This document shows, piece after piece, positions 26,535 to 36,234 of a stretch of DNA of 64,000 nt (the stretch's first letter is position 1; each line of letters opens with the position of its first letter). The DNA is from Litorilituus lipolyticus. Lineage in GTDB: Bacteria; Pseudomonadota; Gammaproteobacteria; Enterobacterales; Alteromonadaceae. The stretch lies in the NCBI RefSeq assembly GCF_006439335.1, contig NZ_SAWY01000036.1:186356-250355 (forward strand). Reading direction: 5' to 3'. Position numbers and translations under genes: made by a program. The notes beneath the pieces were generated by a model. The model did no database searches. It worked only from the letters and a program-made list of their open reading frames with translations, and had not been told where the DNA came from.

Positions 26535-27437
26535 TTATTTGCATTTAAGCGTCAATTGTTCGGTAAAGATATCTTTTAGTGTTGTTAGTTCATCGGTTCT
26601 AACGTAATTAGGTCTTATTATTAATGCTAGCGTTCTATGGGGGCCAGGTTCATTTAAATGTATCGCACTGAGTTCTGATTCATTGTAAATCAGTTGATCT
26701 AATGCCATTTGTGGCACAATGGTGGTGCCAAGCTTCCCAGCAACCATTTGAATTAAGGTATGCAGACTTGCTGCGTCAAAATCTGAGTTTTGATTATGGT
26801 TTTGTAGGCTACAGGCGGCAAGAGCATGATCTTTTAAACAATGCCCATCTTTTAATAGCATTAGTTTGTCTATTTCAAGTTCTTCAGTCGTTATCTCTTG
26901 TAGTTGCGTTGGACACTCGTCTTTATGGCTAACCCAGTAAAAGTCCTCTTGCCAAAAAGTGAAGCTCATTAAACCCTCAATAGGGTAAGGCAGCGCGAGG
27001 ATAGCTGCGTCAATTTCACCATTTCGTACCATATCTACCAACACATGAGACTGCTCTTCATGTATTTTCAATTTAAATTGAGGGAACTGCTTTCGCACCT
27101 CAGGCAATACTTTAGGCAGTAAATAGGGGCCAATGGTAGGAATAACCCCTAAAGACATTGGGCTGTGAAAAGGAGCATTATTGAGTTGAGAAATTTGCAT
27201 TAATTCGTCGACTTCAAGTTGCACTTTTTTGGCTTTGTTTAAGATTAGCTGCCCATGGCTTGTTACTAAAACTTGCTTATTATTTCGCTCGAATACGGCA
27301 ACACCTAATTGCTTTTCTAACTCGTTAATAGCAGTGCTTAAAGCTGATTGCGATACATTGCATGCTTCTGCCGCTTTTTTAAAATGCAGTGTTTTCTCTA
27401 CGGCAAGGGCATAACGTAATTGTTTTAGTGAAATCAT
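26535..27437 (-). CDS. oxyR: Hydrogen-peroxide sensor OxyR
   Basis: OxyR is a LysR-type regulator that forms an intramolecular disulfide in response to peroxide and switches on defence genes. The 300-residue protein has the LysR winged helix (MISLKQLRYALAVEKTLHFKKAAEACNVSQSALS) and the two redox cysteines Cys200 and Cys209 in LKDGHCLKDHALAAC, matching Cys199/Cys208 of E. coli. It is divergent from ahpC, which it very probably controls through the 246-base region between them. Confidence 0.95.
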   Translation of the reverse strand: MISLKQLRYALAVEKTLHFKKAAEACNVSQSALSTAINELEKQLGVAVFERNNKQVLVTSHGQLILNKAKKVQLEVDELMQISQLNNAPFHSPMSLGVIPTIGPYLLPKVLPEVRKQFPQFKLKIHEEQSHVLVDMVRNGEIDAAILALPYPIEGLMSFTFWQEDFYWVSHKDECPTQLQEITTEELEIDKLMLLKDGHCLKDHALAACSLQNHNQNSDFDAASLHTLIQMVAGKLGTTIVPQMALDQLIYNESELSAIHLNEPGPHRTLALIIRPNYVRTDELTTLKDIFTEQLTLKCK

Positions 27438-27683
27438 AATGACGTACCTAATAAGTTATTCCTAATGAGAACTCTCTCACTATATGAACGGTAATGAATT
27501 AACAAAATCACTCTCAGTGTAATGGAATTATCTATCGATGTAATTCAGTTTTTTAGAATATCAATATAGATTTTATTAATTTTATTAATTGAAGAGGATT
27601 TCTTATTATTTTCACATCGAAAGCAAATACGCTTTTTAACACAAAACAATTAACCGTTTTATTTTTTAAAAGAGGAAATACTC

Positions 27684-28247
27684 ATGGCTCAAATAGGCAA
27701 ATTAGTTCCAGAATTCACAGCTAAAGCATTCCACAATGGCGAGTTTACTGAAGTCACTTCAGAAAGCGTCAAAGGTAAATGGTCTATCTTTTTATTTTAC
27801 CCAGCAGACTTCACATTTGTTTGTCCAACTGAATTAGAAGACATGGCTAACCAATATGAAGAATTACAACAACTTGGTGTAGAAGTTTACGCAGTATCAA
27901 CTGATACGCACTTTTCACACAAAGCTTGGCACGATTCATCAGATGCTATTGGTAAAATTAAATTCCCAATGTTGGGCGACCAAACAGGCGCAATTACACG
28001 TGGCTTTGATGTCATGATTGAAGAAGACCACATGGCACATCGCGGTACGTTCTTAGCAGACCCAGATGGCGTGATTCAAGTGGCTCATATTCATGCTGGT
28101 GGTATTGGCCGAAACGCAAAAGACATGGTACGCAATGTCAAAGCGGCTCAATATGTTCGCGACAACGATGGTGAAGTTTGTCCAGCAGCGTGGGAGCAAG
28201 GTGAAGCCACGTTAACACCAAGCTTAGACTTAGTAGGTAAAATCTAA
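27684..28247 (+). CDS. ahpC: Alkyl hydroperoxide reductase subunit C (peroxiredoxin)
   Basis: AhpC reduces hydrogen peroxide and organic peroxides. The 187-residue protein is a typical 2-Cys peroxiredoxin: peroxidatic Cys47 in FTFVCPTE, resolving Cys166 in GEVCPAAW, and the GGIGRN and GMCPA-like segments expected. An AAAGAGGAAA ribosome-binding site lies before the ATG. It is divergent from oxyR and is followed by ahpF, with a hairpin between them. Confidence 0.97.
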   Translation: MAQIGKLVPEFTAKAFHNGEFTEVTSESVKGKWSIFLFYPADFTFVCPTELEDMANQYEELQQLGVEVYAVSTDTHFSHKAWHDSSDAIGKIKFPMLGDQTGAITRGFDVMIEEDHMAHRGTFLADPDGVIQVAHIHAGGIGRNAKDMVRNVKAAQYVRDNDGEVCPAAWEQGEATLTPSLDLVGKI

Positions 28248-28258
28248 GCTGCATATAA

Positions 28259-28280
28259 GGCAGCCCAGCATTGGGCTGCC
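28259..28280 (+). repeat. Intercistronic hairpin between ahpC and ahpF
   Basis: GGCAGCCCA and TGGGCTGCC form a 9-bp perfect stem around a GCAT loop, 12 bases after the ahpC stop. There is no T-run behind it, so it is more likely a partial terminator or RNA-stabilising hairpin that keeps ahpC mRNA more abundant than ahpF. Confidence 0.7.
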
Positions 28281-28326
28281 AATTCACCAGTAACTTTTTC
28301 CCACTTCATGATCTCGAGGTATTCTC

Positions 28327-29877
28327 ATGTTAAGCAACGATATTTTAAACGCATTAAAATCATATACTCAAAATATGACTCGTAAGGTATCACTAGTGCT
28401 ACAAACTGGTGAACATAGTAAACGAGCAGAATTAACCGAATTTTTAACACAATTATGTTCAGTGTCTGATAATTTGCAGCTCATTGAACGCGATGAACAT
28501 TTACGCAGTCCTATCACTTTTTATCTCGAAGTGGATGGTGAACGAAACGGTATTTATTTTTCAGGGATCCCCAGTGGACATGAATTTAATTCATTAATTT
28601 TGGCAATTTTGCAATCATCAGGCACCGCATTAAAACTCGATAATAGTTTAATGGCCATGGTAGAAAAAATTACCGATAAACTTCATTTTGAAGTGTTTAT
28701 TTCTCTTAGTTGTCATAATTGTCCTGATGTCGTGCAATCATTGAATCAATTTGCATTGCTTAATGACAATATTTCAGCAGAAATGATTGATGGTGGTTTA
28801 TTCCAATCCCTGATTGATGAACGAAATATCCAGGGCGTACCCAGTGTATATTTAAATGGTGAGTTGTTTGCAAATGGCAAAATAGATACCGCCCAATTAG
28901 TGGACAAACTGATTCAACACTACCCTTATATTGTTGCAGGTAATGATGCCGAATCACTACCTTTACAGGATGTAACCGTCATTGGTGCAGGCCCAGCAGG
29001 TGTAGCCTCAGCTATTTATGCTGCGCGTAAAGGCCTTAATGTCACTATGATAGCTGACAGAATTGGTGGTCAAGTTAAAGATACCGTCGGTATTGAAAAC
29101 TTAATATCGGTACCAAAAACCACAGGGACAGAATTAACTGGTAACATGCAGGCGCATTTAGCAGACTACGATATCACCATTAAAGAATTTTTACGTGTTG
29201 ATAAAATTGATAAAGGACAAAATAAAAAATTGCATCTTTCAAGCGGTGAAGTGATTGAAAGTAAGACTGTTATTATTGCCACAGGTGCGAAGTGGAGAGA
29301 GTTAGGTGTACCGGGCGAAAAAGAAAATATTGGCTCAGGTGTTGCTTACTGCCCTCATTGTGATGGCCCATTCTTCAAAGGAAAAGATGTAGCCGTTGTG
29401 GGTGGTGGTAACTCAGGTATTGAAGCGGCACTCGATTTAGCAGGTATGGTGAATCATGTGACGGTTTTTGAATTTTTACCGGAATTAAAGGCGGATCGAG
29501 TCTTAGTTGAAAAAGCGCTGGCTCATGAGAAAATATCGATTATTAAGAATGTTGCCACCAAAGAAATTGTTGCAGAAAATGGCAGTGTTGTTGGTTTAGC
29601 ATATGAAGATCGTGCCACAGGTGAAATCTTACAATGCGATTTGTCAGGTGTATTTGTGCAAATTGGTTTAGTCCCTAACAGTGAGTTTTTAAACGGCGTG
29701 GTAGAAAGAACGCAGCATGGTGAAGTGATCATTGATGAAAAATGTCAAACCACCGAACCGGGTATTTTTGCTGCAGGCGATGTTTCCACCGTTCCATACA
29801 AACAAATTGTTGTTGCCATGGGCGAAGGTGCCAAAGCATCATTATCAGCTTTTGATTACCTGATCAGAGAGAGCTAA
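28327..29877 (+). CDS. ahpF: Alkyl hydroperoxide reductase subunit F
   Basis: AhpF passes electrons from NADH to AhpC. The 516-residue flavoprotein has an N-terminal double thioredoxin-like domain with the CHNC pair (Cys129, Cys132), an FAD-binding GAGPAG at 220-225, the disulfide centre YCPHCDGP (Cys342, Cys345), an NAD-binding [12 protein letters not shown], and an ending [18 protein letters not shown] block. It is the partner of the AhpC encoded 80 bases upstream. Confidence 0.97.
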   Translation: MLSNDILNALKSYTQNMTRKVSLVLQTGEHSKRAELTEFLTQLCSVSDNLQLIERDEHLRSPITFYLEVDGERNGIYFSGIPSGHEFNSLILAILQSSGTALKLDNSLMAMVEKITDKLHFEVFISLSCHNCPDVVQSLNQFALLNDNISAEMIDGGLFQSLIDERNIQGVPSVYLNGELFANGKIDTAQLVDKLIQHYPYIVAGNDAESLPLQDVTVIGAGPAGVASAIYAARKGLNVTMIADRIGGQVKDTVGIENLISVPKTTGTELTGNMQAHLADYDITIKEFLRVDKIDKGQNKKLHLSSGEVIESKTVIIATGAKWRELGVPGEKENIGSGVAYCPHCDGPFFKGKDVAVVGGGNSGIEAALDLAGMVNHVTVFEFLPELKADRVLVEKALAHEKISIIKNVATKEIVAENGSVVGLAYEDRATGEILQCDLSGVFVQIGLVPNSEFLNGVVERTQHGEVIIDEKCQTTEPGIFAAGDVSTVPYKQIVVAMGEGAKASLSAFDYLIRES

Positions 29878-30245
29878 ACAACTTGAATCCAAGCTAAGTA
29901 TTTAAGTTTAGTATTGTTAAATAACCTGAGCTCGGCTTAATAACTAATTCTCTAGCTGCTATTTTTACTGACTTCTTCGTTAAATTTACTTGCAATAGGC
30001 TAGCTATTGACGCGAAATTTGCCTTGAATTAAGTAAAACTATCAAACTAGAAAATCAATTGAATATAATGCCCTATATTTTATATTGTTAATTTACTTCT
30101 TAAACCGAGTTCAGGTTAAATCAGCTGAATTTTTTACCTCTATCCTTAGCGCGTTATTGCAGGTATTGGTTAATCATTCAGCTTTTTATTTTTTTGATAA
30201 ATCAGTAACCGATCAAAAGTATCAATTAACTGATACAGAAGCTAC
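29878..30245. other. Non-coding gap between ahpF and the VOC gene
   Basis: The 368 bases hold a 197-bp MITE-like inverted-repeat element (listed separately). The open frames on the plus strand here are only shadows of the VOC gene. I see no other feature. Confidence 0.6.
29922..30118. mobile_element. MITE-like element with 19-bp imperfect terminal repeats
   Basis: The left end TAACCTGAGCTCGGCTTAA (29922-29940) and the reverse complement of the right end TTAAACCGAGTTCAGGTTA (30100-30118) match at 17 of 19 positions. The total length is 197 bp and no coding frame lies between. The size and inverted ends fit a miniature inverted-repeat element; no clear target-site duplication is visible. It could also be a structured RNA or a bacterial interspersed mosaic repeat. 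Confidence 0.45.
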
Positions 30246-30626
30246 TTATGCTGAGACGAGCGCTAGCACGGCGCCTGCGGGATCTTTTATTACACAAAAT
30301 TGCTTACCGCACATTGTTCTTGGACCATCTAACACTTCACCACCAAGGGCTATGCATTTATTAGCGCTGGCTTTCACATCTTCAACGTTAACATACATTA
30401 GCCATTGTGCAGGCAAATTACTGTTGCTTCCTCGCGCATGGCAAATACCTGCAACGGTGTCGCCTGATTCGGGTAATATTATATTGTAATCATCATATTC
30501 CCCCATTGATTCAGCCTTAGATTGCCAACCCACGACATCACTATAAAAATCTTTAATATTTTCTGCGTTATTTACCGTGAGATCACACCATTCAATGGCG
30601 CCAATATTTGTTTTTGCGTCGGACAT
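30246..30626 (-). CDS. VOC (glyoxalase/bleomycin-resistance fold) family protein
   Basis: The 126-residue protein starts at MSDAKTNIGAIEWCDLTV; the TTG seven codons upstream was not used. It has two beta-alpha-beta-beta-beta units typical of the fold: IEWCDLTVNNAENIKDFYSDVVGWQ, then YVNVEDVKASANKCIALGGEVLDGP with FCVIKDPAGAVLALV. Members include glyoxalase I and bleomycin-binding proteins; the enzymatic residues cannot be assigned from this sequence, so the function is unknown. Confidence 0.8.
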   Translation of the reverse strand: MSDAKTNIGAIEWCDLTVNNAENIKDFYSDVVGWQSKAESMGEYDDYNIILPESGDTVAGICHARGSNSNLPAQWLMYVNVEDVKASANKCIALGGEVLDGPRTMCGKQFCVIKDPAGAVLALVSA

Positions 30627-30759
30627 AAATTTTGCACTCTTGTTCAATAACTGGATTTCTTGCTCATTTTATATTAGCGTATCAGTGAAAATTAACTACC
30701 CTTAAATAACGGGTTTCCTCTTTAAGCAGCATGTATAGCGAATAGGAGAAGTCGATTTA

Positions 30760-32223
30760 ATGTATTACACTTTGCTGGCATTTATTATTATTCTCTATAG
30801 TAATGTTGTACACGCTAAAATTGTTGTTGGGGTAACAGTATGGGATGGCTACACCAATGCCGATGAGACAGGTATATACCTTGAACTCGTCAAAGACATT
30901 TATCAAAACGAAGAAATAGAGTTTAAATTTACTTCATACACTAGAATGACAAAGCTGTTCGAGCAGGAAGATTATGATTTCGTCATTGGTGTTGCGAGAG
31001 AGGATGTACCTTATGGTTATTTTCCGCACTGGTATTTAGATATTGATTACCCTGTTAAAGCTTTTTTTCTTAGCCAACGTCAAGACATTAAGCATCTCTC
31101 AGATTTTGAAAACAAGACTTTATCATTACTGCATGGTTATGATTTTAATAAATATATAAATTATCAACACAAGAGTTATTTGGTTGATTCGCAAGAGAAA
31201 GGGTTTAGATTATTACTAAATCGTCGAATTGATAGCTTTATTGATTATGAGCATAATTTAACGCCGGAAATTCGAAGTAGAATCTCTAGCTTAGAAGTTT
31301 TACCCACAAGGCCTATTTATATTGCATTTAAAGACAATGCTAAAGGTCATATACTCGCCCAAACTTATGATGCACGAATGCTTGAACTACGTAATTCAGG
31401 TAAGTTGAAACAGCTTTATGGGGCAGATTACCAACATGCCGATTTTGAAAATTTCAAAGCAGACCGACCGACCATAGTTATAAAAACAGACGACGCTAAC
31501 TTGCATAGAGCTAAAGGGGCTGAAAATCTTCACTCTTTAGAGGCTGGATTATATCGGCTTATATTATCTCAATTAACCCAGTTTAATATTGAGTTTGTTA
31601 AAATAGATAGCCACTCTTCTGAAAATCTTTTAACTGCTCAACAGTGCTTTGCTAATAAAATTTATACGGTAACGCGTGCTGAAAAACACTATTTTTCAAA
31701 GCCATTTGCGCTTTATACGGGTGCACGATTATTTTCAATGCAACCATTAAAAGTACATCAAGAAATTGAGTTAGCTAATTTTATTGCCGCATCAAATTTG
31801 AATATCGGTATTACCCCGAGTCTCTTATATAGTGCTCCATTAATGAAGGAGCTGGAACAATTACCCGCCAAAAATATTGTTGAGGCATCAACCGATGTAT
31901 TTGCCCAATTAAAAGAATTAAAGAATGGTCGATTTGATGTGAAGTTAGCTTACCCAGCCGATGTAAATAGTCACTGGCAGTTTATTGGTGACAAAATGCC
32001 ATACAGCTACCCGATAAAAGGTATGCCACCTTTTGCAATCGGCCATGTGATGTGTCACCAAGACGACATAAACAAACGATTTATCCTGAAGTTAAATCGT
32101 GTATTAGACACATTATATCAATCGGAAGCTTACTATAACTTACTTCGCCAAGCAGCTATCGGCACATCAGATAGTGAGTTCGAGCAATATTTTCGCACTG
32201 GCTTTAATTTACCAACTCAGTAG
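30760..32223 (+). CDS. Tandem periplasmic solute-binding-like protein
   Basis: The 487-residue protein has a signal peptide (MYYTLLAFIIILYSNVVHA). Residues 20-230 form an SBP family-3 domain (KIVVGVTVWDGYTNADETG, DFVIGVAREDVPYG, LSDFENKTLSLLHG). Residues 235-470 look like a second, more diverged binding domain (TIVIKTDD, YTVTRAEKHYF, GRFDVKLAYPADV). This double form is met as orphan periplasmic proteins in Alteromonadales and Vibrio. No ABC permease or sensor kinase gene is next to it, so whether it transports or senses is unclear. An AGGAG ribosome-binding site precedes the ATG. Confidence 0.8.
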   Translation: MYYTLLAFIIILYSNVVHAKIVVGVTVWDGYTNADETGIYLELVKDIYQNEEIEFKFTSYTRMTKLFEQEDYDFVIGVAREDVPYGYFPHWYLDIDYPVKAFFLSQRQDIKHLSDFENKTLSLLHGYDFNKYINYQHKSYLVDSQEKGFRLLLNRRIDSFIDYEHNLTPEIRSRISSLEVLPTRPIYIAFKDNAKGHILAQTYDARMLELRNSGKLKQLYGADYQHADFENFKADRPTIVIKTDDANLHRAKGAENLHSLEAGLYRLILSQLTQFNIEFVKIDSHSSENLLTAQQCFANKIYTVTRAEKHYFSKPFALYTGARLFSMQPLKVHQEIELANFIAASNLNIGITPSLLYSAPLMKELEQLPAKNIVEASTDVFAQLKELKNGRFDVKLAYPADVNSHWQFIGDKMPYSYPIKGMPPFAIGHVMCHQDDINKRFILKLNRVLDTLYQSEAYYNLLRQAAIGTSDSEFEQYFRTGFNLPTQ

Positions 32224-32236
32224 CCATTATTGACGA

Positions 32237-33472
32237 TCATTTAAAGTGATAGAGATTATCCCAATAGCTATCAAGCGTGATTTTAGCTTGTTTTAATGAA
32301 AGAGCAGAATAGCAATCTCCTTCAACGGTTACCAACTGCATTGATTGGAGTTTTTCTAAGGCGTCTGAAATCTCAAAATCTAATTGGCATTGATAGTTCT
32401 CTTGAAACCATAGTTCAACCGCGTTATCTAATTCTATAGCACTCTGGCCATTAGGCTGCTTTAAGAGAAATGCATAGGCAATAATAGCTTCTTTGAAGTC
32501 TTCTTCTTCAGCGGCATCAATTAAGGTATGAAAAACGCCTGCATTATTATCTAAATTTTTAAAGTAGAGATTATCTGATAAAGCTTTCATAAATTTAATT
32601 TTACGATTTTTAAATTTACTCCATTCTTTAAAAATAAATCCACCAAACACCCCCATACCTAAGGCAAAGGAAATAAAGTGCTGTTGTGTCATTTCAACAG
32701 ATTCTTCTCGCCAGCCAAACCAAAATGCGAGTAAAGCTGCTAATAAGAGTATTGAAGCACCTAGTTTTGTCACTAATACCACAGCACCACCGATAATAGC
32801 AGAGCCACTAATTATCGCTTTATCGATGGGGCGCATTCGTACTTCGCTGTTCGGAAAGAGCATTTCTAAATCAGCTTTTGGCACATTTTGAAAAAGTTTC
32901 ACTATGGTTGAATTTGGTTCAAAACCAAAAGGTGGTTTACCTTTTTGTTTAAAATGTTCGTCATCTTTAAAGGTAATAAAAACGGCGACACGGTCATAAT
33001 GAGTAAAATTAATCGTTTGTTTTCTCAGCCCCCAAAAAGAGCTTAATGTTTCAGATTTTCTTGATTCACCTCGACGATAAAAAACCACTTGCTCAAAGTC
33101 ATCAAAATCGACTTCTAACCTGACTTTAAATAAAGACTCCTCGGTTAATGCATCTTGTAAGTCTTGTTCGGTGATCTTTTCAAAATTGGCGGCGTTTAGC
33201 ACCGTTGCAAAGTTATTCGCGAAACTTGCTCTATATTCATTACGCTCCGCTAAAGAATACGAAGTGAGTGATCGTGTATCAGCGTTAGGGTCAAAGGGCG
33301 CATAATCGCATTTTAATGAGTCTAGTAACTGGTGATAGTCATGGTGTATAACACTGGAAAGTAGCTGAGAAAATTGAAGAAATGACTCTTTGCTATGCTC
33401 TTCAGGTAACTCATGAGCTAACATTGAGATAATATCTTGCTTTCTAAATGGAATAAAACGGTCGTTATTCAT
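32237..33472 (-). CDS. DUF3754 (TMEM143-like) family membrane protein
   Basis: The 411-residue protein begins MNNDRFIPFRKQDIISMLAHEL, an N-terminus typical of the family. The conserved DUF3754 part includes YDRVAVFITFKDD and a central FQNVPKADLEMLFPNSEVRMRPIDK segment, followed by two membrane helices (about 239-275). The frame is open 14 codons upstream, but the ATG used here fits the family. The function is unknown. A charged cytosolic C-terminal helical region follows. Confidence 0.8.
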   Translation of the reverse strand: MNNDRFIPFRKQDIISMLAHELPEEHSKESFLQFSQLLSSVIHHDYHQLLDSLKCDYAPFDPNADTRSLTSYSLAERNEYRASFANNFATVLNAANFEKITEQDLQDALTEESLFKVRLEVDFDDFEQVVFYRRGESRKSETLSSFWGLRKQTINFTHYDRVAVFITFKDDEHFKQKGKPPFGFEPNSTIVKLFQNVPKADLEMLFPNSEVRMRPIDKAIISGSAIIGGAVVLVTKLGASILLLAALLAFWFGWREESVEMTQQHFISFALGMGVFGGFIFKEWSKFKNRKIKFMKALSDNLYFKNLDNNAGVFHTLIDAAEEEDFKEAIIAYAFLLKQPNGQSAIELDNAVELWFQENYQCQLDFEISDALEKLQSMQLVTVEGDCYSALSLKQAKITLDSYWDNLYHFK

Positions 33473-33555
33473 AAAAAAGGGCTGATAAAAAATGATAGGT
33501 AAAGTGTAAGGCAAATACTATTCTTATGGTATATCAATAGATTAAAAATAGCGGC

Positions 33556-34122
33556 TTACTCGGCTTTAGATACCTTGATTACGTCTTCGTGTACTGGCAG
33601 AAGCAACGGCGTTAATTGCTCTGATGTGGCATTAAACCAATAATCTGTATTTTCAGGGTAAACCAGAACGGGCATGCGTTTATGATATTCTGCACACTTA
33701 GGGTTAGGAGTAGTAGTTAAGGTAACTAATTCGTTATGTTCTTGTTTGAATAAAATCCCCGCCATGTAAAGCGGTAACTTATTCGCATGCTCAAAGAAAT
33801 ATTTAACTTTTTTACCCTCCTCTGTGCGCCATTCAAACCAGCCATTGCAGGGTACTAAGCAGCGCTGAGATTCAAAAGCGTGCTTGAATGTTGATTTTAT
33901 CGCTGCAGTTTCAGCTTGAGCATTGATGAGTAATTTCTTAGACCAATCAGGCTTTATACCCCATAAAGAATTAGTTTGAGCAAATCCAGAGTGTGACTTG
34001 GTAACCGTGGCAACTTGTTGGCTTGGGCTTAAATTAGCATTTGATTCAACTGAAAAGGGAATATTAAACGCTTCACTGACTTGTGGAGCAATATTACCTT
34101 GAACACTGAATCGTCCGCACAT
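33556..34122 (-). CDS. SOS response-associated peptidase (SRAP/YedK/HMCES family)
   Basis: SRAP proteins bind abasic sites in single-stranded DNA through the N-terminal cysteine. The 188-residue protein begins MCGRFSV, so Cys2 can form the thiazolidine link after Met removal. The INAQAETA motif (near 67-74) and LVPCNGWFEW with conserved Asn/Glu, plus HKRMPVLV, complete the family pattern. No SOS box is seen upstream, unlike some relatives. A terminator for the gene upstream lies immediately before it. Confidence 0.92.
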   Translation of the reverse strand: MCGRFSVQGNIAPQVSEAFNIPFSVESNANLSPSQQVATVTKSHSGFAQTNSLWGIKPDWSKKLLINAQAETAAIKSTFKHAFESQRCLVPCNGWFEWRTEEGKKVKYFFEHANKLPLYMAGILFKQEHNELVTLTTTPNPKCAEYHKRMPVLVYPENTDYWFNATSEQLTPLLLPVHEDVIKVSKAE

Positions 34123-34142
34123 AATAACCCTGTAATTAGAAA

Positions 34143-34168
34143 CAAAAAAGCCTCGAAAATTCGAGGCT
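34143..34168 (-). terminator. Intrinsic terminator of the PEP-CTERM gene
   Basis: On the minus strand AGCCTCGAA and TTCGAGGCT form a strong GC-rich stem with a short loop, followed by six Ts. It lies 24 bases after the PEP-CTERM protein's stop and before the SRAP gene. Confidence 0.9.
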
Positions 34169-34191
34169 TCATTACGGCAAATAGTGTTTAA

Positions 34192-34788
34192 TTAGGCTTT
34201 TTTCTTTCTACGAGAAAGGCTTAAACCTACTAGACCAAATGCAATTAATGCAACCCCTGCTGGTTCAGGCACTGAGACAGCATCACCAACGATGAAATTT
34301 TCAAATTGTGCTCTATTGTTTGAACCAATGGCTTCAACTTGAAGTGTATCAATATTTGAAAATACAGTACTTAAAGTAGTGTAATTTGAGGCATTTTGAA
34401 AATCAACACCGGCAGTAAAGTTGAATGTGTTGATTAGAACACCATCTAACCAACCAGAAACACTTAATGATGTTACTGCATTACTACCTCTCACATAACC
34501 ACCAACAAAATCAAAAGATTGAATGCTAAAAGTGCCTGCAACGGTATTCGTCAGGTTAAACCCAGATGAGTTTCCACCATTAATCCATGACATTAAATGC
34601 ATAGTACCGTTAGAAGGCCACAGATTATCATTGTTGGTACCAAAACCATTAAAATTAGTGGTAAAGAGATAATCACCTTCAACAATGTTATTTACAAAGT
34701 ATTGCTCATTTTGTTCATCAAACGTAATAAGCGTTGCGTTAGCTGATAGTGCTAGAAAGCCTAATAATAGGCAAAATATTTTTTTCAT
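34192..34788 (-). CDS. PEP-CTERM sorting-signal protein
   Basis: The 198-residue exported protein starts MKKIFCLLLGFLALSANATL, a signal peptide; the ATG has a TTAGG element before it and the frame extends 17 codons upstream. The middle is beta-rich with many Asn/Ser/Thr, and it ends in VPEPAGVALIAFGLVGLSLS followed by RRKKKA, the PEP-CTERM membrane-sorting signal recognised by exosortase EpsH. No exosortase is in the window. The terminator behind it is clear. Such proteins are linked to exopolysaccharide and surface structures. Confidence 0.88.
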   Translation of the reverse strand: MKKIFCLLLGFLALSANATLITFDEQNEQYFVNNIVEGDYLFTTNFNGFGTNNDNLWPSNGTMHLMSWINGGNSSGFNLTNTVAGTFSIQSFDFVGGYVRGSNAVTSLSVSGWLDGVLINTFNFTAGVDFQNASNYTTLSTVFSNIDTLQVEAIGSNNRAQFENFIVGDAVSVPEPAGVALIAFGLVGLSLSRRKKKA

Positions 34789-34930
34789 TAAAAACCTAAA
34801 TAATGTTATTTTTGAAGTCTCAGCTCCACTAAAGCACATAATGCGCCATAAATTTAATTTGTTGTTTTTGTTTGTTTTTTCTGTCAGTGCGACGGCTATC
34901 TTTCAACGTATTGTAAAATAACCTGACACT

Positions 34931-35638
34931 TTATTTAAAGCTGCTATCTTGTGATGTAGTGATACTATTCATATATCCCTTAACCAAGGCAAATTGGGCA
35001 AAATAATAGCTAGCCATCACCCAAAGTTGGCTTTGCCAAAGCTGAGCCGTAAACTTATCAAAACCTATGAGCGAGTCAGAAATAACAAAACTTATGCCGC
35101 CAGCAATTAACCAAGCATTAGATTTAGCACTAAAAACAGTAGCCAATGCCATTAACATTAAAACGCTCATATAGGCGAGTACAGGAATGAATAATTCGCC
35201 TAAGCCATCTTTTAGCAAGATAAACATAATGGCGCCAAACATGCCGTATGCAAATAATATAATGGTGGTTTTGCTAGTTGTGTGTTTGTTTTTGAATGGA
35301 CTTAAGCTTTTAAGATAAAATAAGTGGGCAATGAAAAAAGCGCCCAGCCCAAAGATAAACCACTGTTCTCGGTTATAATCGAGAATGAAATCGCCCATAG
35401 ATGAGCATAATAAACCGAAGAGAAAATACTTAGCACAGCTCAGCTTTTTTAGGTTGCTATCTTGTTTTTTTAACTGGGTTAATTGTTGCCATGTTATGCC
35501 AATTAACAAAATAATGGGTAATAGTTTTACCGCCCAACTAAATGGGTATGGTTTTACCAATGTTGAAACGATAAAAGTGCAGGCAAGGGCGACAAATAAT
35601 AGCGTTACTTTTTGTTGTTTTAGTGTTGAAATCGTCAT
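34931..35638 (-). CDS. YhhN (TMEM86/lysoplasmalogenase-like) family membrane protein
   Basis: The 235-residue protein has about eight hydrophobic helices and the YhhN pattern GLLCSSMGDFILDYNREQWFIFGLGAFFIAHLFYL in its middle, and SFVISDSLIGFDKF in its second half. The mammalian relatives are lysoplasmalogenases; bacterial roles are unknown. Its start overlaps the stop of the HutD-family gene by one base, so they are probably translationally coupled. Confidence 0.87.
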   Translation of the reverse strand: MTISTLKQQKVTLLFVALACTFIVSTLVKPYPFSWAVKLLPIILLIGITWQQLTQLKKQDSNLKKLSCAKYFLFGLLCSSMGDFILDYNREQWFIFGLGAFFIAHLFYLKSLSPFKNKHTTSKTTIILFAYGMFGAIMFILLKDGLGELFIPVLAYMSVLMLMALATVFSAKSNAWLIAGGISFVISDSLIGFDKFTAQLWQSQLWVMASYYFAQFALVKGYMNSITTSQDSSFK

Positions 35639-36234
35639 TAGCGTTTTGCTTCGTGTTTAGTTAATTCAATGACAATCATTTGCTCACCAATGAGGTTAAT
35701 ATCTTTTTCACTGGCACTTTCTTGGTTATCAATCCGACATAAAAAGCCTTTTGGCGCGAATAATTTATGATCACCCTGTATAATTTGGATTTCTCCAGAT
35801 AAGCTATATGCAAAACATAACGAGCTACGTTTAGGGTCCAAGGTAACGACTTGTTTAGCTACATATGTACAGACATTTGATTGATAACACCCTTGTTTTG
35901 CCATGATGTTGAAATCTTTAATGGTTCCGTTAGTTAATAAGCCATCTGTTTTCCAACCACCATCAAAATTTGCAATATCAAGTAATTGAGAGAGCTCATC
36001 AACTTGGCCGCTATCATGTTTTAACGTTAGGCCATTACCCTCAATTAATACTAGATTCCTTTCATAACCAGAAAAATCAGAAAACATACCGTTATTGGCT
36101 ACTGTTGCAATACTCAAACGCCAGTCGAAATCAGCTAAAGTGCTGTTTGGGCTAATGGCAAGCTCTGTTGTGCTACCTAAACCGTTTTTCCATGGAATGG
36201 TTTTAAAATATTCTGGAGAAATTACCGTGATCAT
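35638..36234 (-). CDS. HutD/Ves family cupin-like protein
   Basis: The 198-residue protein begins MITVISPEYFKTIPWKNGLG and continues TTELAI, the HutD/Ves signature, with DWRLSIATVANNGMFSDFSGYERNLVLIEG. The fold is a beta-barrel like cupins. In E. coli Ves is linked to cold growth, and HutD accompanies histidine-use genes; no hut genes are here. It overlaps the YhhN gene by one base and is divergent from the thiamin operon. Confidence 0.85.
   Translation of the reverse strand: MITVISPEYFKTIPWKNGLGSTTELAISPNSTLADFDWRLSIATVANNGMFSDFSGYERNLVLIEGNGLTLKHDSGQVDELSQLLDIANFDGGWKTDGLLTNGTIKDFNIMAKQGCYQSNVCTYVAKQVVTLDPKRSSLCFAYSLSGEIQIIQGDHKLFAPKGFLCRIDNQESASEKDINLIGEQMIVIELTKHEAKR

Noticed and set aside
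30085-30489. 134-codon plus-strand frame opposite the VOC gene
   Set aside because: The VOC fold on the minus strand is clear and this frame covers it in antisense. It is also partly within the MITE-like element.
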